Program-made: the position numbers and the translations under genes
NCBI RefSeq assembly: GCF_042726155.1
Contig: NZ_JBHXHV010000003.1
Coordinates: 186,001-250,000, forward strand
Direction: 5' to 3'
DNA: 64,000 nucleotides
DNA from: Leucobacter sp042726155
Lineage (GTDB): Bacteria; Actinomycetota; Actinomycetes; Actinomycetales; Microbacteriaceae
In this document: piece by piece, positions 50,309 to 60,505 of the stretch
Layout of the letters: each line of letters opens with the position of its first letter
Position numbering within the stretch: position 1 is the stretch's first letter
The notes under the pieces: generated by a model
Seen by the model: only the letters and a program-made list of their open reading frames with translations
Database searches by the model: none
What the model was told of the DNA's origin: nothing

Positions 50309-51495
50309 TGACGCAAGCTGTTGCATCGAAGGAAACGGCTCAGCACGGACTGACCGAGCACTCCGACGGGGACTGGGCTAATCGCATACCTGTGCAAACG
50401 CGTTCGGATCGACCGAAGTCGACCGATGTCGCCGACTTTGCAGAGGTCACCGGCCGCGAAGCAGTGTGGAAGTACACGCCCGTCGCCAAGCTCGACGCGC
50501 TGTTGAACGGCGAACTCGACGGATCGCGCCTGCCGGTATCGGTCACCGATATCGCTGGCGTGACCTCCGAGTGGATCGCCCGTGATGACTCCCGCATCGG
50601 TCGCGCCGGAACGCCAGAAGAGCGCGGTTCGGCCGCTGCCTGGTCGGCGTTCGGCGAGGCTCACCTCGTTACGGTCTCGTCTGAGGAGTCGGTGACCGCG
50701 GTCATCACACGCGACTCCCTCGACGCAGCTCCGCGCGCGGCGCACACCGTCATCGAGGCGACGCCGAACTCGCAGGGCCTCGTAATCATTGAGAACACGG
50801 GTGCAGCTCAGCTCTCGGAGAACCTCGAGATTGTCGTCGGTGACGGCGCGAAGCTCACCGTCGTGAGTGTCCAGCAGTGGAACGAAGAAGCGATCCAGCT
50901 CGCGAGCCACTTCGCGAGCGTGGGCCGTGACGCCTCGCTCACGCACATCGTTGTCTCTCTCGGCGGCGGCGTCGTTCGTTTGAACCCGTCGATCCACCTC
51001 GACCACGAGGGCGCGAACGGCGAGGCGCTCGGCGCATACTTCGCTGACGCTGGCCAGCACCTTGAGCACCAGGTCTACATGGATCACGATGCTCCACACA
51101 CACGCAGCAGGGTCACCTATAAGGGTGCGCTGCAGGGCGAAGGTGCGCACACGGTGTGGATCGGCGACGTGCTGATTCGGAACAACGCCGCGGGCACAGA
51201 CAGCTATGAGCAGAACCGCAACCTGGTTCTCACCGAGGGCACGCGCGCTGATTCGATTCCGAACCTCGAAATCGAGACCGGTGACATCGAGGGTGCGGGT
51301 CACGCGAGCGCGACCGGCCGCTTTGATGACGAGCACATCTTCTATCTGCAGAGCCGCGGCATTTCGGCCGAAGAGGCCCGCAAGCTTGTTGTGCGCGGGT
51401 TCTTGGCCGAGGTCATCGCGAAGATCGGTGATGCGGCGACGGAGGAGCGCCTGCAGGCCGCTGTCGACGCCGAACTCGCGGGTTCAGTGCGCTGA
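50308..51495 (+). CDS. sufD: Fe-S cluster assembly protein SufD
   Basis: A 395-aa partner of SufB with the same beta-helix core (YKGALQGEGAHTVWIGD, RSR-like C-terminus VRGFLAEVIAKIG). It overlaps sufB and the ferredoxin gene at stop/start codons. The N-terminal 60 residues are variable, as is usual. Confidence 0.94.
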   Translation: MTQAVASKETAQHGLTEHSDGDWANRIPVQTRSDRPKSTDVADFAEVTGREAVWKYTPVAKLDALLNGELDGSRLPVSVTDIAGVTSEWIARDDSRIGRAGTPEERGSAAAWSAFGEAHLVTVSSEESVTAVITRDSLDAAPRAAHTVIEATPNSQGLVIIENTGAAQLSENLEIVVGDGAKLTVVSVQQWNEEAIQLASHFASVGRDASLTHIVVSLGGGVVRLNPSIHLDHEGANGEALGAYFADAGQHLEHQVYMDHDAPHTRSRVTYKGALQGEGAHTVWIGDVLIRNNAAGTDSYEQNRNLVLTEGTRADSIPNLEIETGDIEGAGHASATGRFDDEHIFYLQSRGISAEEARKLVVRGFLAEVIAKIGDAATEERLQAAVDAELAGSVR

Positions 51496-51821
51496 TGCCG
51501 AGGCAAAAGGTGCTCGCCGTAGGCGATCTCGTGCAAGATCAGGCGACCCGCGTGGTCGTTGATGATGTGCCGATCGCTATCGTGCTCGACGGAACCGGCG
51601 CAGTGCATGCGATCGGTGACACCTGCAGTCACGGTCAGGTCAGCCTCTCCGAGGGGTTCGTCGACGGCGACACGTTGGAGTGCTGGGCGCACGGCTCCGC
51701 GTTCTCGCTCGTCACTGGCGCCCCCGAGAATTTCCCGGCTTATGAGCCGGTTCCCGTTTTTGTCGTCGAGATCGAAGACGGCGACGTGTACATCGACCCC
51801 AACGTTACGAAAGAGATTTAA
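51495..51821 (+). CDS. Rieske-type (2Fe-2S) ferredoxin, NirD-like
   Basis: A 108-aa Rieske domain with ligands Cys44 and His46 (CSH) and Cys63 and His66 (CWAH). This small non-heme-oxygenase-type ferredoxin is often found between sufD and sufC in actinobacteria, and may carry electrons or serve in cluster assembly. TGATG overlap with sufD shows coupling. The exact partner is unknown. Confidence 0.88.
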   Translation: MPRQKVLAVGDLVQDQATRVVVDDVPIAIVLDGTGAVHAIGDTCSHGQVSLSEGFVDGDTLECWAHGSAFSLVTGAPENFPAYEPVPVFVVEIEDGDVYIDPNVTKEI

Positions 51822-51824
51822 CAC

Positions 51825-52583
<759 letters not shown>

Positions 52584-52587
52584 GGCG

Positions 52588-52593
52588 TAGGCT
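52588..52593 (+). promoter_or_regulatory. Putative leaderless -10 element of the MIP18 gene
   Basis: TAGGCT (TANNNT) ends 6 nt before the ATG at 52600 and may give an extra, leaderless transcript from inside the suf operon. Confidence 0.45.
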
Positions 52594-52599
52594 GGCCGC

Positions 52600-52950
52600 A
52601 TGAGCGAGGAAACCACCACGGTGCCCCAGTCGATTGACCCGGAGTTCCGCGAGCAGGCGTACGAGGCATTGAAAAACGTCTCGGACCCCGAGCTCGGCGT
52701 GAACATTGTCGATCTCGGTCTGATCTACGATCTGGCGTTCGACGAGGAACACGACGCCCTCGTCATCAGCATGACGCTCACGAGCGCTGGATGCCCGCTG
52801 ACCGATGTCATCGAGAACGACATCGCAGAGGCGCTCGACGGTCTCGTCACGGCATTCCGCATCAACTGGGTGTGGATGCCGCCGTGGACGCCCGAGCGCA
52901 TCACCGACGACGGCCGTGACATGATGAGGGCACTCGGATTCGCGATTTGA
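52600..52950 (+). CDS. MIP18/SufT-family iron-sulfur assembly protein
   Basis: A 116-aa protein of the metal-sulfur cluster biosynthesis (DUF59) family. VSDPELGVNIVDLGLIYDL and Cys65 in TSAGCPL are the family hallmarks. Related proteins (SufT, CIA2/MIP18) help to insert Fe-S clusters in target proteins. It follows sufC by 16 bp and ends the suf operon. Its last four codons and the stop are the beginning of a 64-bp tandem array. Confidence 0.9.
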   Translation: MSEETTTVPQSIDPEFREQAYEALKNVSDPELGVNIVDLGLIYDLAFDEEHDALVISMTLTSAGCPLTDVIENDIAEALDGLVTAFRINWVWMPPWTPERITDDGRDMMRALGFAI

Positions 52951-53140
52951 AACTGCCCAGTGGGCAGTTTCTGATCCGAGTGCCCCGCTGAAAGCGGTCG
53001 GATTCGCGATTTGAAACTGCCCGGTGGGTAGTTTCTGATCCGAGTGCCCCGCTGAAAGCGGTCGGATTCGCGATTTGAAACTGCCCGGTGGGTAGTTTCT
53101 GATCCGAGTGCCACGCCTAAGGCGGCCGGATTCGCGATTC
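52935..53140 (+). repeat. Tandem array of three 64-bp terminator units plus a partial fourth
   Basis: Units begin at 52935, 52999 and 53063, with a partial unit at 53127. Each carries a hairpin GAAACTGCCC / GGGYAGTTTC (first at 52949-52971) and a second dyad ATCCGA / TCGGAT around CCGCT-GAA-AGCGG. Units 2 and 3 are identical to each other across nearly all of their length; unit 1 differs at a few positions. The unit starts with the last codons of the MIP18 gene, so the array looks like an amplified gene end with its terminator. Confidence 0.9.
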
Positions 53141-53191
53141 GGATTATGAGTGCAGCAACGTGAGCCCCCGCGATTTTTGAGAAAGGCTGGG

Positions 53192-54727
53192 ATGCACCTT
53201 CCTTCCAACCCTCTGCGTTCAGTAGATGACCCGAGGCTCAGCCGCATTGCGGGGCCGAGCGCGCTCGTCATCTTCGGTGTGACCGGCGACCTGTCGCGTA
53301 AGAAGCTCATGCCGGCGGTCTACGATCTCGCGAATCGCGGACTGCTTCCGCCGGGCTTCGCGCTCGTGGGGTTTGCGCGACGCGACTGGAAGGACCGCGA
53401 CTTCGCTGAGATCGTGCACGATGCCGTGCGCAAGTACGCGCGAACGCCTTTCCGGGAGGAAACGTGGCAGCAGCTCGCGGAGGGCATTCGCTTCGTGCAG
53501 GGGCAGTTTGACGATCCCGAGGCCTACGATCGGTTGCGCGACACGGTTGAGACTCTTGACCGCGAGCGCGGCACGATGGGCAATCACGCGTTCTACCTCT
53601 CGATTCCGCCAACCGCGTTTCCCGAGGTTGCGAAGCACCTCTCGAGTTCTGGCCTCGTCGACCGCACAGAGGACGACCAGCGCTGGCGACGTGTGATCAT
53701 TGAGAAGCCGTTCGGACACGACCTGGCCTCGGCTCGTGAACTCAACGATGTGCTTGAATCGGCGTTCCCGCCCGATTCGATCTTCCGTATCGACCATTAT
53801 CTCGGCAAAGAGACAGTGCAAAACATTCTGGCGCTGCGCTTCGCTAACGCGATGTATGAGCCGATCTGGAACCGAAACTTCGTCGACCACGTGCAGATCA
53901 CGATGGCCGAAGACATCGGAGTCGGCGGTCGCGCTGGATACTACGACGGCGTCGGCGCCGCGCGCGACGTGATCCAGAATCACCTGCTCCAGCTGCTCGC
54001 TCTCACGGCTATGGAACAGCCGATTAGTTTGAGCGCGAGGCACCTGCGTGCCGAGAAGGAGAAGGTGCTTGAGGCGGTCAGCCTGCCTGAAGACCTCGAA
54101 CACGCCACAGCGCGCGGTCAGTATGCCGCGGGTTGGCAGGGCGGCGAGCTGGTCAACGGGTTCTTGGACGAGGAGGGCATGGCGCCCGATTCGCGCACCG
54201 AGACCTTCGCCGCGATGAAGCTCAACGTGAACACACGCCGCTGGACGGGCGTGCCGTTTTACCTCCGCACGGGCAAGCGTCTCGGCCGCCGCGTCACCGA
54301 GATCGCCGTGGTCTTCCGCAAGGAACCGGGTGACCTGTTTGGTCAGTCGCAGCGCGTCGAGCAGGGCTCGAACGCTCTCGTGATCCGGGTGCAGCCCGAC
54401 GAGGGCATCACGATCCGATTTGGCGCCAAGGTGCCGGGCAGCGGCACGCGCGTGCGCGACGTCACCATGGACTTTGGCTACGGCCACGCGTTCACCGAGG
54501 CGAGCCCAGAGGCGTATGAGCGCCTCATCTTGGATGTGCTGCTCGGCGACGCGCCGCTCTTCCCGCGCCAGGCCGAGGTTGAACTCTCGTGGCGCATTCT
54601 CGACCCGATCGAACAGCACTGGGCCGAGCGCGACGAGCCGGTCGAACAGTACGTTCCGGGCTCGTGGGGACCTGCTTCGGCAGACGAAATGCTGGCTCGC
54701 GACGGCCGCACGTGGAGGCGCCCATGA
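53192..54727 (+). CDS. zwf: Glucose-6-phosphate dehydrogenase
   Basis: The first enzyme of the oxidative pentose phosphate pathway, 511 aa. NADP-binding GVTGDLSRKKLMP (about 29-41) and the catalytic RIDHYLGKETVQN signature are present. The ATG at 53192 is preferred since GAGAAAGG lies 5 nt upstream, and a GTG at 53150 would start inside the end of the repeat region. Overlaps opcA as ATGA. Confidence 0.96.
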   Translation: MHLPSNPLRSVDDPRLSRIAGPSALVIFGVTGDLSRKKLMPAVYDLANRGLLPPGFALVGFARRDWKDRDFAEIVHDAVRKYARTPFREETWQQLAEGIRFVQGQFDDPEAYDRLRDTVETLDRERGTMGNHAFYLSIPPTAFPEVAKHLSSSGLVDRTEDDQRWRRVIIEKPFGHDLASARELNDVLESAFPPDSIFRIDHYLGKETVQNILALRFANAMYEPIWNRNFVDHVQITMAEDIGVGGRAGYYDGVGAARDVIQNHLLQLLALTAMEQPISLSARHLRAEKEKVLEAVSLPEDLEHATARGQYAAGWQGGELVNGFLDEEGMAPDSRTETFAAMKLNVNTRRWTGVPFYLRTGKRLGRRVTEIAVVFRKEPGDLFGQSQRVEQGSNALVIRVQPDEGITIRFGAKVPGSGTRVRDVTMDFGYGHAFTEASPEAYERLILDVLLGDAPLFPRQAEVELSWRILDPIEQHWAERDEPVEQYVPGSWGPASADEMLARDGRTWRRP

Positions 54728-55656
54728 TTGAGACTCTGCCCAACACGACGGTGAGCGCGGTGACTCGCCGCCTCGTGTCGATGCGTCAGGAGAGCGGCGT
54801 CTCGGCGCTCGGCCACGTACTTACCCTCGTCATCTCGGCCTCCGGCGATCTTGATGAGTCGGTGATCGAGGCCGCGAATCACGCCTCGAGCGAGCATCCG
54901 ATGCGCGTGATCGTCCTGCTGAGTCGGCCCGACGAAGCAGATCGTCTCGACGCCGAGATTCGCGTGGGCGCGGACGCGGGCGCCAGCGATGTCATCGTGC
55001 TGAGGGCCTCGGGCGAGGTCGCGAGCGGCGTGGAGGGGCTCGTCACTGGGCTCCTGCTGCCCGACGCGCCCGTTGCCGTGTGGTGGCCCGAGGAGGCGCC
55101 GGATCGCCCGGGCGCCGACCCGCTCGGCCGTATTGGGCAGCGCAGGATCACCGACGCAGCCGCGCCCGACGGATCTGGGTGGGATACCCGAATCGCCGGG
55201 TACTCGGCTGGCGACACGGACTTGGCATGGACCCGCCTGACACGGTGGCGCGAATATCTCGCAGCGATCCTCGATGAACCGCCGTTTGAGCCGGTGACGG
55301 CCGTCGAGGTCGTTGGTTCGGAAGCCTCGCCGTCGACCGAGCTGCTCGCGGCCTGGCTCGAACTCGCGCTCGGGGTACCAACGACGTGCACACTGCTTGA
55401 CCGCACGCTGCACGCTGAGGGTCTGCACTCAGTGCGACTCGTTCGCGCGGGGAGCGACGCAGTGTTGAAGCGGCTGTCGCCGACCCACGCCGCGCTGAGC
55501 CAGCCCGGCCAGCCCACCCACGAGATCGTGTTGCCGCGGCGCACGCTGAGCGAGTGCCTTGCGGAAGAACTGCGCGGCCTCGGTGAAGACGTAATGTACG
55601 GCCGCGTACTTGAGCAGCTCGCGCGCAGCCGCGCGTCGCACTCGACCAGCAATTGA
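54724..55656 (+). CDS. opcA: Glucose-6-phosphate dehydrogenase assembly protein OpcA
   Basis: A 310-aa protein that in actinobacteria and cyanobacteria is needed for full activity and redox control of Zwf. Conserved regions: MRVIVLLSRPDE, LLPDAPVAVWWPEEAP and the LTRWREYLAAILDEP segment. It starts in the zwf stop codon (ATGA), which agrees with a stoichiometric partner. Confidence 0.93.
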   Translation: MIETLPNTTVSAVTRRLVSMRQESGVSALGHVLTLVISASGDLDESVIEAANHASSEHPMRVIVLLSRPDEADRLDAEIRVGADAGASDVIVLRASGEVASGVEGLVTGLLLPDAPVAVWWPEEAPDRPGADPLGRIGQRRITDAAAPDGSGWDTRIAGYSAGDTDLAWTRLTRWREYLAAILDEPPFEPVTAVEVVGSEASPSTELLAAWLELALGVPTTCTLLDRTLHAEGLHSVRLVRAGSDAVLKRLSPTHAALSQPGQPTHEIVLPRRTLSECLAEELRGLGEDVMYGRVLEQLARSRASHSTSN

Positions 55657-55676
55657 CTAGGAACGAAGGAGCCAGC

Positions 55677-57113
55677 GTGTCTGAAGGCGCAGCGAATATT
55701 GGGGTCGTAGGCCTCGCCGTCATGGGAGCGAATCTGTCGCGCAACCTCGCGAGCCGCGAGGGGAACACAGTCGCGGTGTTCAACCGCAGCCCGCAGCGCA
55801 CGGAGACGCTCGTATCCGAGCATCCCGAAGCTGGGTTTGTGCCCGCGTTCAGTTACGAAGAGTTCGCTGCATCGCTGCAAAGGCCCCGCACCGCGATCAT
55901 CATGGTGCAGGCTGGGGCCGCGACCGACGCGACGATCGATTCGCTTGTCGAGGTATTCGAACCCGGCGACATCATTGTCGACGGCGGCAATGCGTACTTC
56001 CCCGATACGATTCGCCGCGAGCGTGCGGTGCGCGCGACAGGCATCAACTTCGTGGGCGCTGGCATCTCCGGTGGCGAAGAGGGGGCGCTCAACGGACCGA
56101 GCATCATGCCCGGCGGATCCGATGAAGCCTGGCAGACGCTCGGCCCGATCCTGCGCTCGATTGCGGCCGTCGCCGAAGGTGAGCCGTGCGTCACGCACGT
56201 TGGCCACGATGGCGCAGGGCACTTCGTGAAGATGGTGCACAACGGCATCGAGTACGCCGACATGCAGCTCATCGCCGAGGCCTATGACCTGATTCGCCGG
56301 GGAACGGGCAAGTCGCCCGCGGAGATCGCCGACATTTTTGCCGAGTGGAACACGGGCGAGCTCGAGTCCTACCTCATTGAGATCACTGCCGAGGTGCTGC
56401 GTCAGACCGATGCGGCGACCGGTCAGCCGCTCGTCGACGTAATTCTCGACCAGGCCGGCGCGAAGGGCACGGGCGCTTGGACAGTGCAGACCGCACTCGC
56501 GCTCGGCGTTCCCGTGTCGGGCATCGCCGAGGCGACGTTTGCACGATCGCTTTCGTCGCATCCCGAGCAGCGGGCCGCGGCGTCGGCGTTGCCAGGTCCC
56601 GCCGCGACGATCACCGTGTCCGATGAGGCAGCGTTCATTGAAGATGTGCGCCAGGCACTGTACGCCTCCAAGATCGTTGCATACTCGCAGGGGTTCGACG
56701 AGATTCGCGCCGGTGCCGCCGAATACAACTGGACCATCGACCTTGGCGCGATCTCCCGCATCTGGCGGGCGGGCTGCATTATCCGCGCGCAGTTCCTGAA
56801 CCGTATCGCCGACGCATACTCGGCCGAGGCCGACCTTGCGCTGCTGATGAGCGCGCCGTATTTTGCGGACGCCCTATCGCGCGGGCAGGAGGCGTGGCGA
56901 CGCGTCGTCGTGCACGCGACCGCCGCGGGCATCCCCGCTCCGGCATTCTCATCGTCGCTCGCGTACTACGACGGACTCCGCGCTGAGCGGCTTCCAGCCG
57001 CACTCGTACAGGGGCAGCGCGATTTCTTCGGCGCCCACACGTACCGTCGTATCGACCGCGAGGGATCGTTCCACACGCAGTGGTCGGGCGATCGCAGCGA
57101 GATCCTCGCGTAG
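55677..57113 (+). CDS. gnd: 6-phosphogluconate dehydrogenase (decarboxylating)
   Basis: A 478-aa enzyme that makes ribulose 5-phosphate and NADPH. NADP-binding GVVGLAVMGANLSRN, the substrate-site signature VDGGNAYFPDT and the catalytic GHFVKMVHNGIEYADMQ are present. The start is the GTG at 55677 with GAAGGAG upstream; the frame extends to a TTG at 55653 that overlaps opcA but is weaker. Confidence 0.95.
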   Translation: MSEGAANIGVVGLAVMGANLSRNLASREGNTVAVFNRSPQRTETLVSEHPEAGFVPAFSYEEFAASLQRPRTAIIMVQAGAATDATIDSLVEVFEPGDIIVDGGNAYFPDTIRRERAVRATGINFVGAGISGGEEGALNGPSIMPGGSDEAWQTLGPILRSIAAVAEGEPCVTHVGHDGAGHFVKMVHNGIEYADMQLIAEAYDLIRRGTGKSPAEIADIFAEWNTGELESYLIEITAEVLRQTDAATGQPLVDVILDQAGAKGTGAWTVQTALALGVPVSGIAEATFARSLSSHPEQRAAASALPGPAATITVSDEAAFIEDVRQALYASKIVAYSQGFDEIRAGAAEYNWTIDLGAISRIWRAGCIIRAQFLNRIADAYSAEADLALLMSAPYFADALSRGQEAWRRVVVHATAAGIPAPAFSSSLAYYDGLRAERLPAALVQGQRDFFGAHTYRRIDREGSFHTQWSGDRSEILA

Positions 57114-57140
57114 CGAGAACCTGATTCGGAGCCAATCGAC

Positions 57141-57869
57141 ATGCGCATCGAACAGCACGCGAATCTTGATGAGCTCGCCATCGCACTCGCGGGTGACCTC
57201 ATCGGGGTGTGTCGCGCTCGCCAGGCCGATGGGGGAGTGCCCTGTGTGGTGCTCACCGGCGGTACCGGTGGAGCCCGCGCACTAGAGGCTCTCGCCGCTC
57301 ACCCGGATCGGGATACGGTGAACTGGTCGCGCGTGCAATTCATCTGGGGTGACGAGCGCTGGGTTCCCGTTGGGCATGAGGATCGCAATGATCTGCTGGC
57401 GGACGCGGCGTTCTTTGCCAGCGTCGAGGTTGATCAGGGACTGGTCCACCGCGTAGCCGGTTCTGACTCCGGGCTCACGCTTGATGAGGCGGCCGCGGCC
57501 TACGCGGAACTCGTGTCGAGCATCGACCGCATCGACGTTGCGCTCAACGGTGTGGGCCCAGACGGGCACGTCGCGTCGCTGTTTCCGGGTCGCGCAGAAT
57601 TGCTCCTCACCGGTTCGGCGGAGGGCGACGATGTGCCCGCCGCCATAGCCATTAGAGAGTCGCCGAAGCCGCCGCCAGAGCGCGTCACGCTGACGCTGCC
57701 TGCGCTGCGCCGAGCCGAGCGCGTCTGGCTGATTGCTGCGGGCACGGGCAAGGCAGATGCGATTTCCCGGGTCGTGTCGCGCACGGAGCCGCTGCTGCCC
57801 GCCGCGCTCATCAGTGGCACCACCGAGACGGTGCTGTGGGCTGACGAGGCGGCGTTGGCTGGGGTTTAG
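57141..57869 (+). CDS. pgl: 6-phosphogluconolactonase
   Basis: A 242-aa lactonase of the NagB/DevB-like superfamily. It shows VVLTGGTGGARALEAL, the FIWGDERWVP signature and the GVGPDGHVASLFPG motif. It completes the oxidative branch with zwf and gnd. GGAGCC precedes the ATG at 57141. It is the last gene of the zwf-opcA-gnd-pgl group. Confidence 0.94.
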   Translation: MRIEQHANLDELAIALAGDLIGVCRARQADGGVPCVVLTGGTGGARALEALAAHPDRDTVNWSRVQFIWGDERWVPVGHEDRNDLLADAAFFASVEVDQGLVHRVAGSDSGLTLDEAAAAYAELVSSIDRIDVALNGVGPDGHVASLFPGRAELLLTGSAEGDDVPAAIAIRESPKPPPERVTLTLPALRRAERVWLIAAGTGKADAISRVVSRTEPLLPAALISGTTETVLWADEAALAGV

Positions 57870-57913
57870 GGCGTGCAAATTCACCCCTGAGAGCGACTCG
57901 GTCCGCGAGCGGC

Positions 57914-57919
57914 TAAGAT
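57914..57919 (+). promoter_or_regulatory. Putative -10 element of the ABC-F gene
   Basis: TAAGAT fits the TANNNT pattern and lies 85 bp upstream of the ABC-F start, after pgl. No -35 match at 17 bp. Confidence 0.4.
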
Positions 57920-58004
57920 GGTCAGGTTGCCCTTTCGCTCAGCCCTGGCCTGAGAACGTCTCCCTGTGATGCGCTGAGCCGGCACAACTAGGAGCCTTTA
58001 CACC

Positions 58005-59603
58005 ATGATTTCCGTCGAAGACCTTGCCATCGACGTTGGCGCCCGTCGCCTCATGTCGGGCGTCACGTTCCGCGTGAACCCCGGCGACAAGATCGGCCTC
58101 GTTGGGCGCAACGGCGCCGGCAAGACGACGCTGACGCGTACCCTCTCGGGGGAGTTGCCGCCCGCGGAGGGCAAGATCAAGGTGACCGGCGAACTCGGCT
58201 TCCTGCCGCAGGACCCGCGCACCGGCGACCCCGAGCAGATCGCACGCCACCGTATTCTCGACGCCCGAGGACTCGGTACGCTCCAACAGAACATCTCGAA
58301 AGCGACCGAAGACATGGCGTCCACGGACCCCGCGGTCGCCGAAAAGGCGATGAAGCGCTTCGGTAACCTCACTGACCGGTTTCAGGCGCTCGGCGGCTAC
58401 GCTGCCGAGTCTGAGGCCGCCTCGATCTCGAACAACCTCGGGCTACCCGACCGGATTCTCGACCAGCCACTGAAGACGCTCTCTGGCGGTCAGCGCCGCC
58501 GCATTGAACTCGCACGCATCTTGTTCTCAGACGCCGACACGATGATCCTCGACGAGCCCACAAACCACCTCGACGCTGACTCAATCGTCTGGTTGCGCGA
58601 GTTCCTTAAGAACTCAAAAGCCGGCGTCATTGTCATTAGCCACGACATCGACCTCGTAGGTGAAACGGTGAACCGCGTGTTCTACCTGGACGGTAACCGT
58701 CAGGTCATCGACATCTACAACATGAACTGGAAGCTGTACCTGCGTCAGCGCGCCGCCGACGAGGAGCGCCGCCGCAAGGAGCGCAGCAACATCGAAAAGA
58801 AGGCGTCGGTGCTGAAGGATCAGGCCGCGCGCTTCGGGGCGAAGGCTTCGAAGGCCGCGGCTGCGCACCAGATGGTCGCCCGCGCCGACAGAATGCTCGC
58901 TGGTCTTGAGGACGAGCGCCAAGTCGAGCGCGTGGCAAAGCTGCGGTTCCCCGATCCGTCGCCCTGCGGCAAGACGCCTCTCATGGCGGAGGGCCTCTCG
59001 AAGTCCTACGGTTCGCTAGAGATCTTCGCGGGCGTCGACCTTGCCATCGATCGCGGTTCGAAGGTCGTTATTCTCGGTCTGAACGGTGCCGGTAAGACCA
59101 CGTTGCTGCGCTTGCTCGCTGGTGTCGATGAGGCCGACACAGGTCATCTCATCGAGGGCCACGGTCTCAAGGTCGGGTACTACGCTCAGGAACACGAGAC
59201 GCTCGACGTCAAGGCGAGCGTGCTGCAGAACATGGTTTCCGTGTCGCAGCATCTCACCGAAACCGAGGCGCGGCGCGTCCTCGGCTCGTTCCTCTTCACC
59301 GGAGATGACGTGCACAAGCCCGCTGGCGTGCTCTCCGGCGGCGAAAAGACCCGCCTCGCGCTCGCGATGCTGGTCGTCTCAAGTGCGAACGTGCTGCTGC
59401 TCGATGAGCCCACGAACAACCTTGACCCGGCAAGCCGCGAAGAGGTACTCGACGCCCTCGCGCACTTCTCGGGTGCCGTTGTGCTTGTCTCTCACGACCC
59501 GGGGGCGGTCGAAGCGCTGAACCCCGAGCGCGTGCTGATCATGCCCGACGCAACCGAAGACCACTGGTCGAAGGAATACCTCGAGTTGATCGAACTCGCC
59601 TAG
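58005..59603 (+). CDS. ABC-F family ATPase (ribosome-associated type)
   Basis: A 532-aa soluble protein with two ABC domains in tandem: Walker A GRNGAGKT and GLNGAGKT, signatures LSGGQRRRIELAR and LSGGEKTRLALAM, Walker B ILDEPTNHLD and LLDEPTNNLD. A basic linker (DEERRRKERSNIEKKASVL) joins them, typical for ABC-F proteins that work at the ribosomal E-site. No membrane segment. Whether it is a housekeeping (EttA/Uup-like) or resistance factor is not clear. Its stop overlaps the cutinase gene stop on the other strand (CTAG). Confidence 0.88.
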   Translation: MISVEDLAIDVGARRLMSGVTFRVNPGDKIGLVGRNGAGKTTLTRTLSGELPPAEGKIKVTGELGFLPQDPRTGDPEQIARHRILDARGLGTLQQNISKATEDMASTDPAVAEKAMKRFGNLTDRFQALGGYAAESEAASISNNLGLPDRILDQPLKTLSGGQRRRIELARILFSDADTMILDEPTNHLDADSIVWLREFLKNSKAGVIVISHDIDLVGETVNRVFYLDGNRQVIDIYNMNWKLYLRQRAADEERRRKERSNIEKKASVLKDQAARFGAKASKAAAAHQMVARADRMLAGLEDERQVERVAKLRFPDPSPCGKTPLMAEGLSKSYGSLEIFAGVDLAIDRGSKVVILGLNGAGKTTLLRLLAGVDEADTGHLIEGHGLKVGYYAQEHETLDVKASVLQNMVSVSQHLTETEARRVLGSFLFTGDDVHKPAGVLSGGEKTRLALAMLVVSSANVLLLDEPTNNLDPASREEVLDALAHFSGAVVLVSHDPGAVEALNPERVLIMPDATEDHWSKEYLELIELA

Positions 59604-60505
59604 TCCTTGCTCTCAGGAGTGCTGGGCGTGCCGGGAGTGGCAGGAGAGCCCGAAAAGTCGCGAGGCGATTCATCAGGCCGGCCCAGCTTCGAGATTACGA
59701 AGGCAGCTCCTTCGCCCTGCATGCCATTCGAGTAGTACTCGATGTGCGGTTCCTCGTTGAAGTCGAGACTGCTCTGGCAGATGAAGTCACCCTCAACGCA
59801 GTAGTCACGCAGCTTGGTGCTCACAGCAGTGAGCGCCCCTTCGGGTCGGGGGAGTAGGCCGTCGACTTCCGGATCGTAGGTGCCAACGTTGTACTTCTCG
59901 TCGCCCACGAATCGCGGGTCGCCGTAGAGCACGACGGCGAGCACGCGCGTGAGCGCCTCCTCGCTTACAGTGCCGACTGTGCTGCCGACCATCCGCGCTT
60001 CGGGGTCAGCGAGCGCGTCACCGACGACAAGGGCGCCCTGCGAATACCCCAGCAATACGAAGCGCTGGTCAGGGCATGCATCCGCCTGAACGTTCAAAAT
60101 GTCAATGAGTGTTCGTGTTCCGATCGTTCCGCCCTCATTGACGTCAGTGTCGGCCGGGTAATCGAGGTCGAGCACTTCAACACTGCCCGGCCGGGCCTTC
60201 GAGATCGTCCGCGCTACGGGTGACAGAAGTTGGCCGGAACTCGGCTCGCCGGTGCCACGAGCCGTCACCACGAGATACGGATCGCAATCGACGGGATCGA
60301 CGACGGGCTCCGGGTGCAGTTTCGCGTCGTAGGTCTCAGCGGCAGCGGGCGGTGACGGGTCCTCGGTCACCTCAGAGAGCGACTCGCGCGTCTCGGAAGG
60401 GTCGACCGGCGAGGCACACCCGCTCACAGCGAGTGCAGCACCGAGCAACAGCACGCCGGGAACGGCGGCGCGCAGTGCGCGCCGCGAACGTAACGCGTTA
60501 GTCAT
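59600..60505 (-). CDS. Cutinase-family lipoprotein
   Basis: A 301-aa alpha/beta hydrolase of the cutinase family. It has a signal peptide with lipobox AVSGC (Cys30), then a mature domain with GYSQGA (nucleophile Ser), an Asp in CVEGDFICQ and a His in EPHIEYYSNG. Cys pairs are in place for disulfides. It probably hydrolyses esters at the cell surface. The ATG at 60505 overlaps the SURF1 stop by 8 nt; a frame start 30 nt further up is less likely. The C-terminus is Pro/Ser/Thr-rich. Confidence 0.85.
   Translation of the reverse strand: MTNALRSRRALRAAVPGVLLLGAALAVSGCASPVDPSETRESLSEVTEDPSPPAAAETYDAKLHPEPVVDPVDCDPYLVVTARGTGEPSSGQLLSPVARTISKARPGSVEVLDLDYPADTDVNEGGTIGTRTLIDILNVQADACPDQRFVLLGYSQGALVVGDALADPEARMVGSTVGTVSEEALTRVLAVVLYGDPRFVGDEKYNVGTYDPEVDGLLPRPEGALTAVSTKLRDYCVEGDFICQSSLDFNEEPHIEYYSNGMQGEGAAFVISKLGRPDESPRDFSGSPATPGTPSTPESKD

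Noticed and set aside
52935..53140. CRISPR array
   Set aside because: The units are contiguous 64-bp copies without variable spacers, and no cas genes are present.
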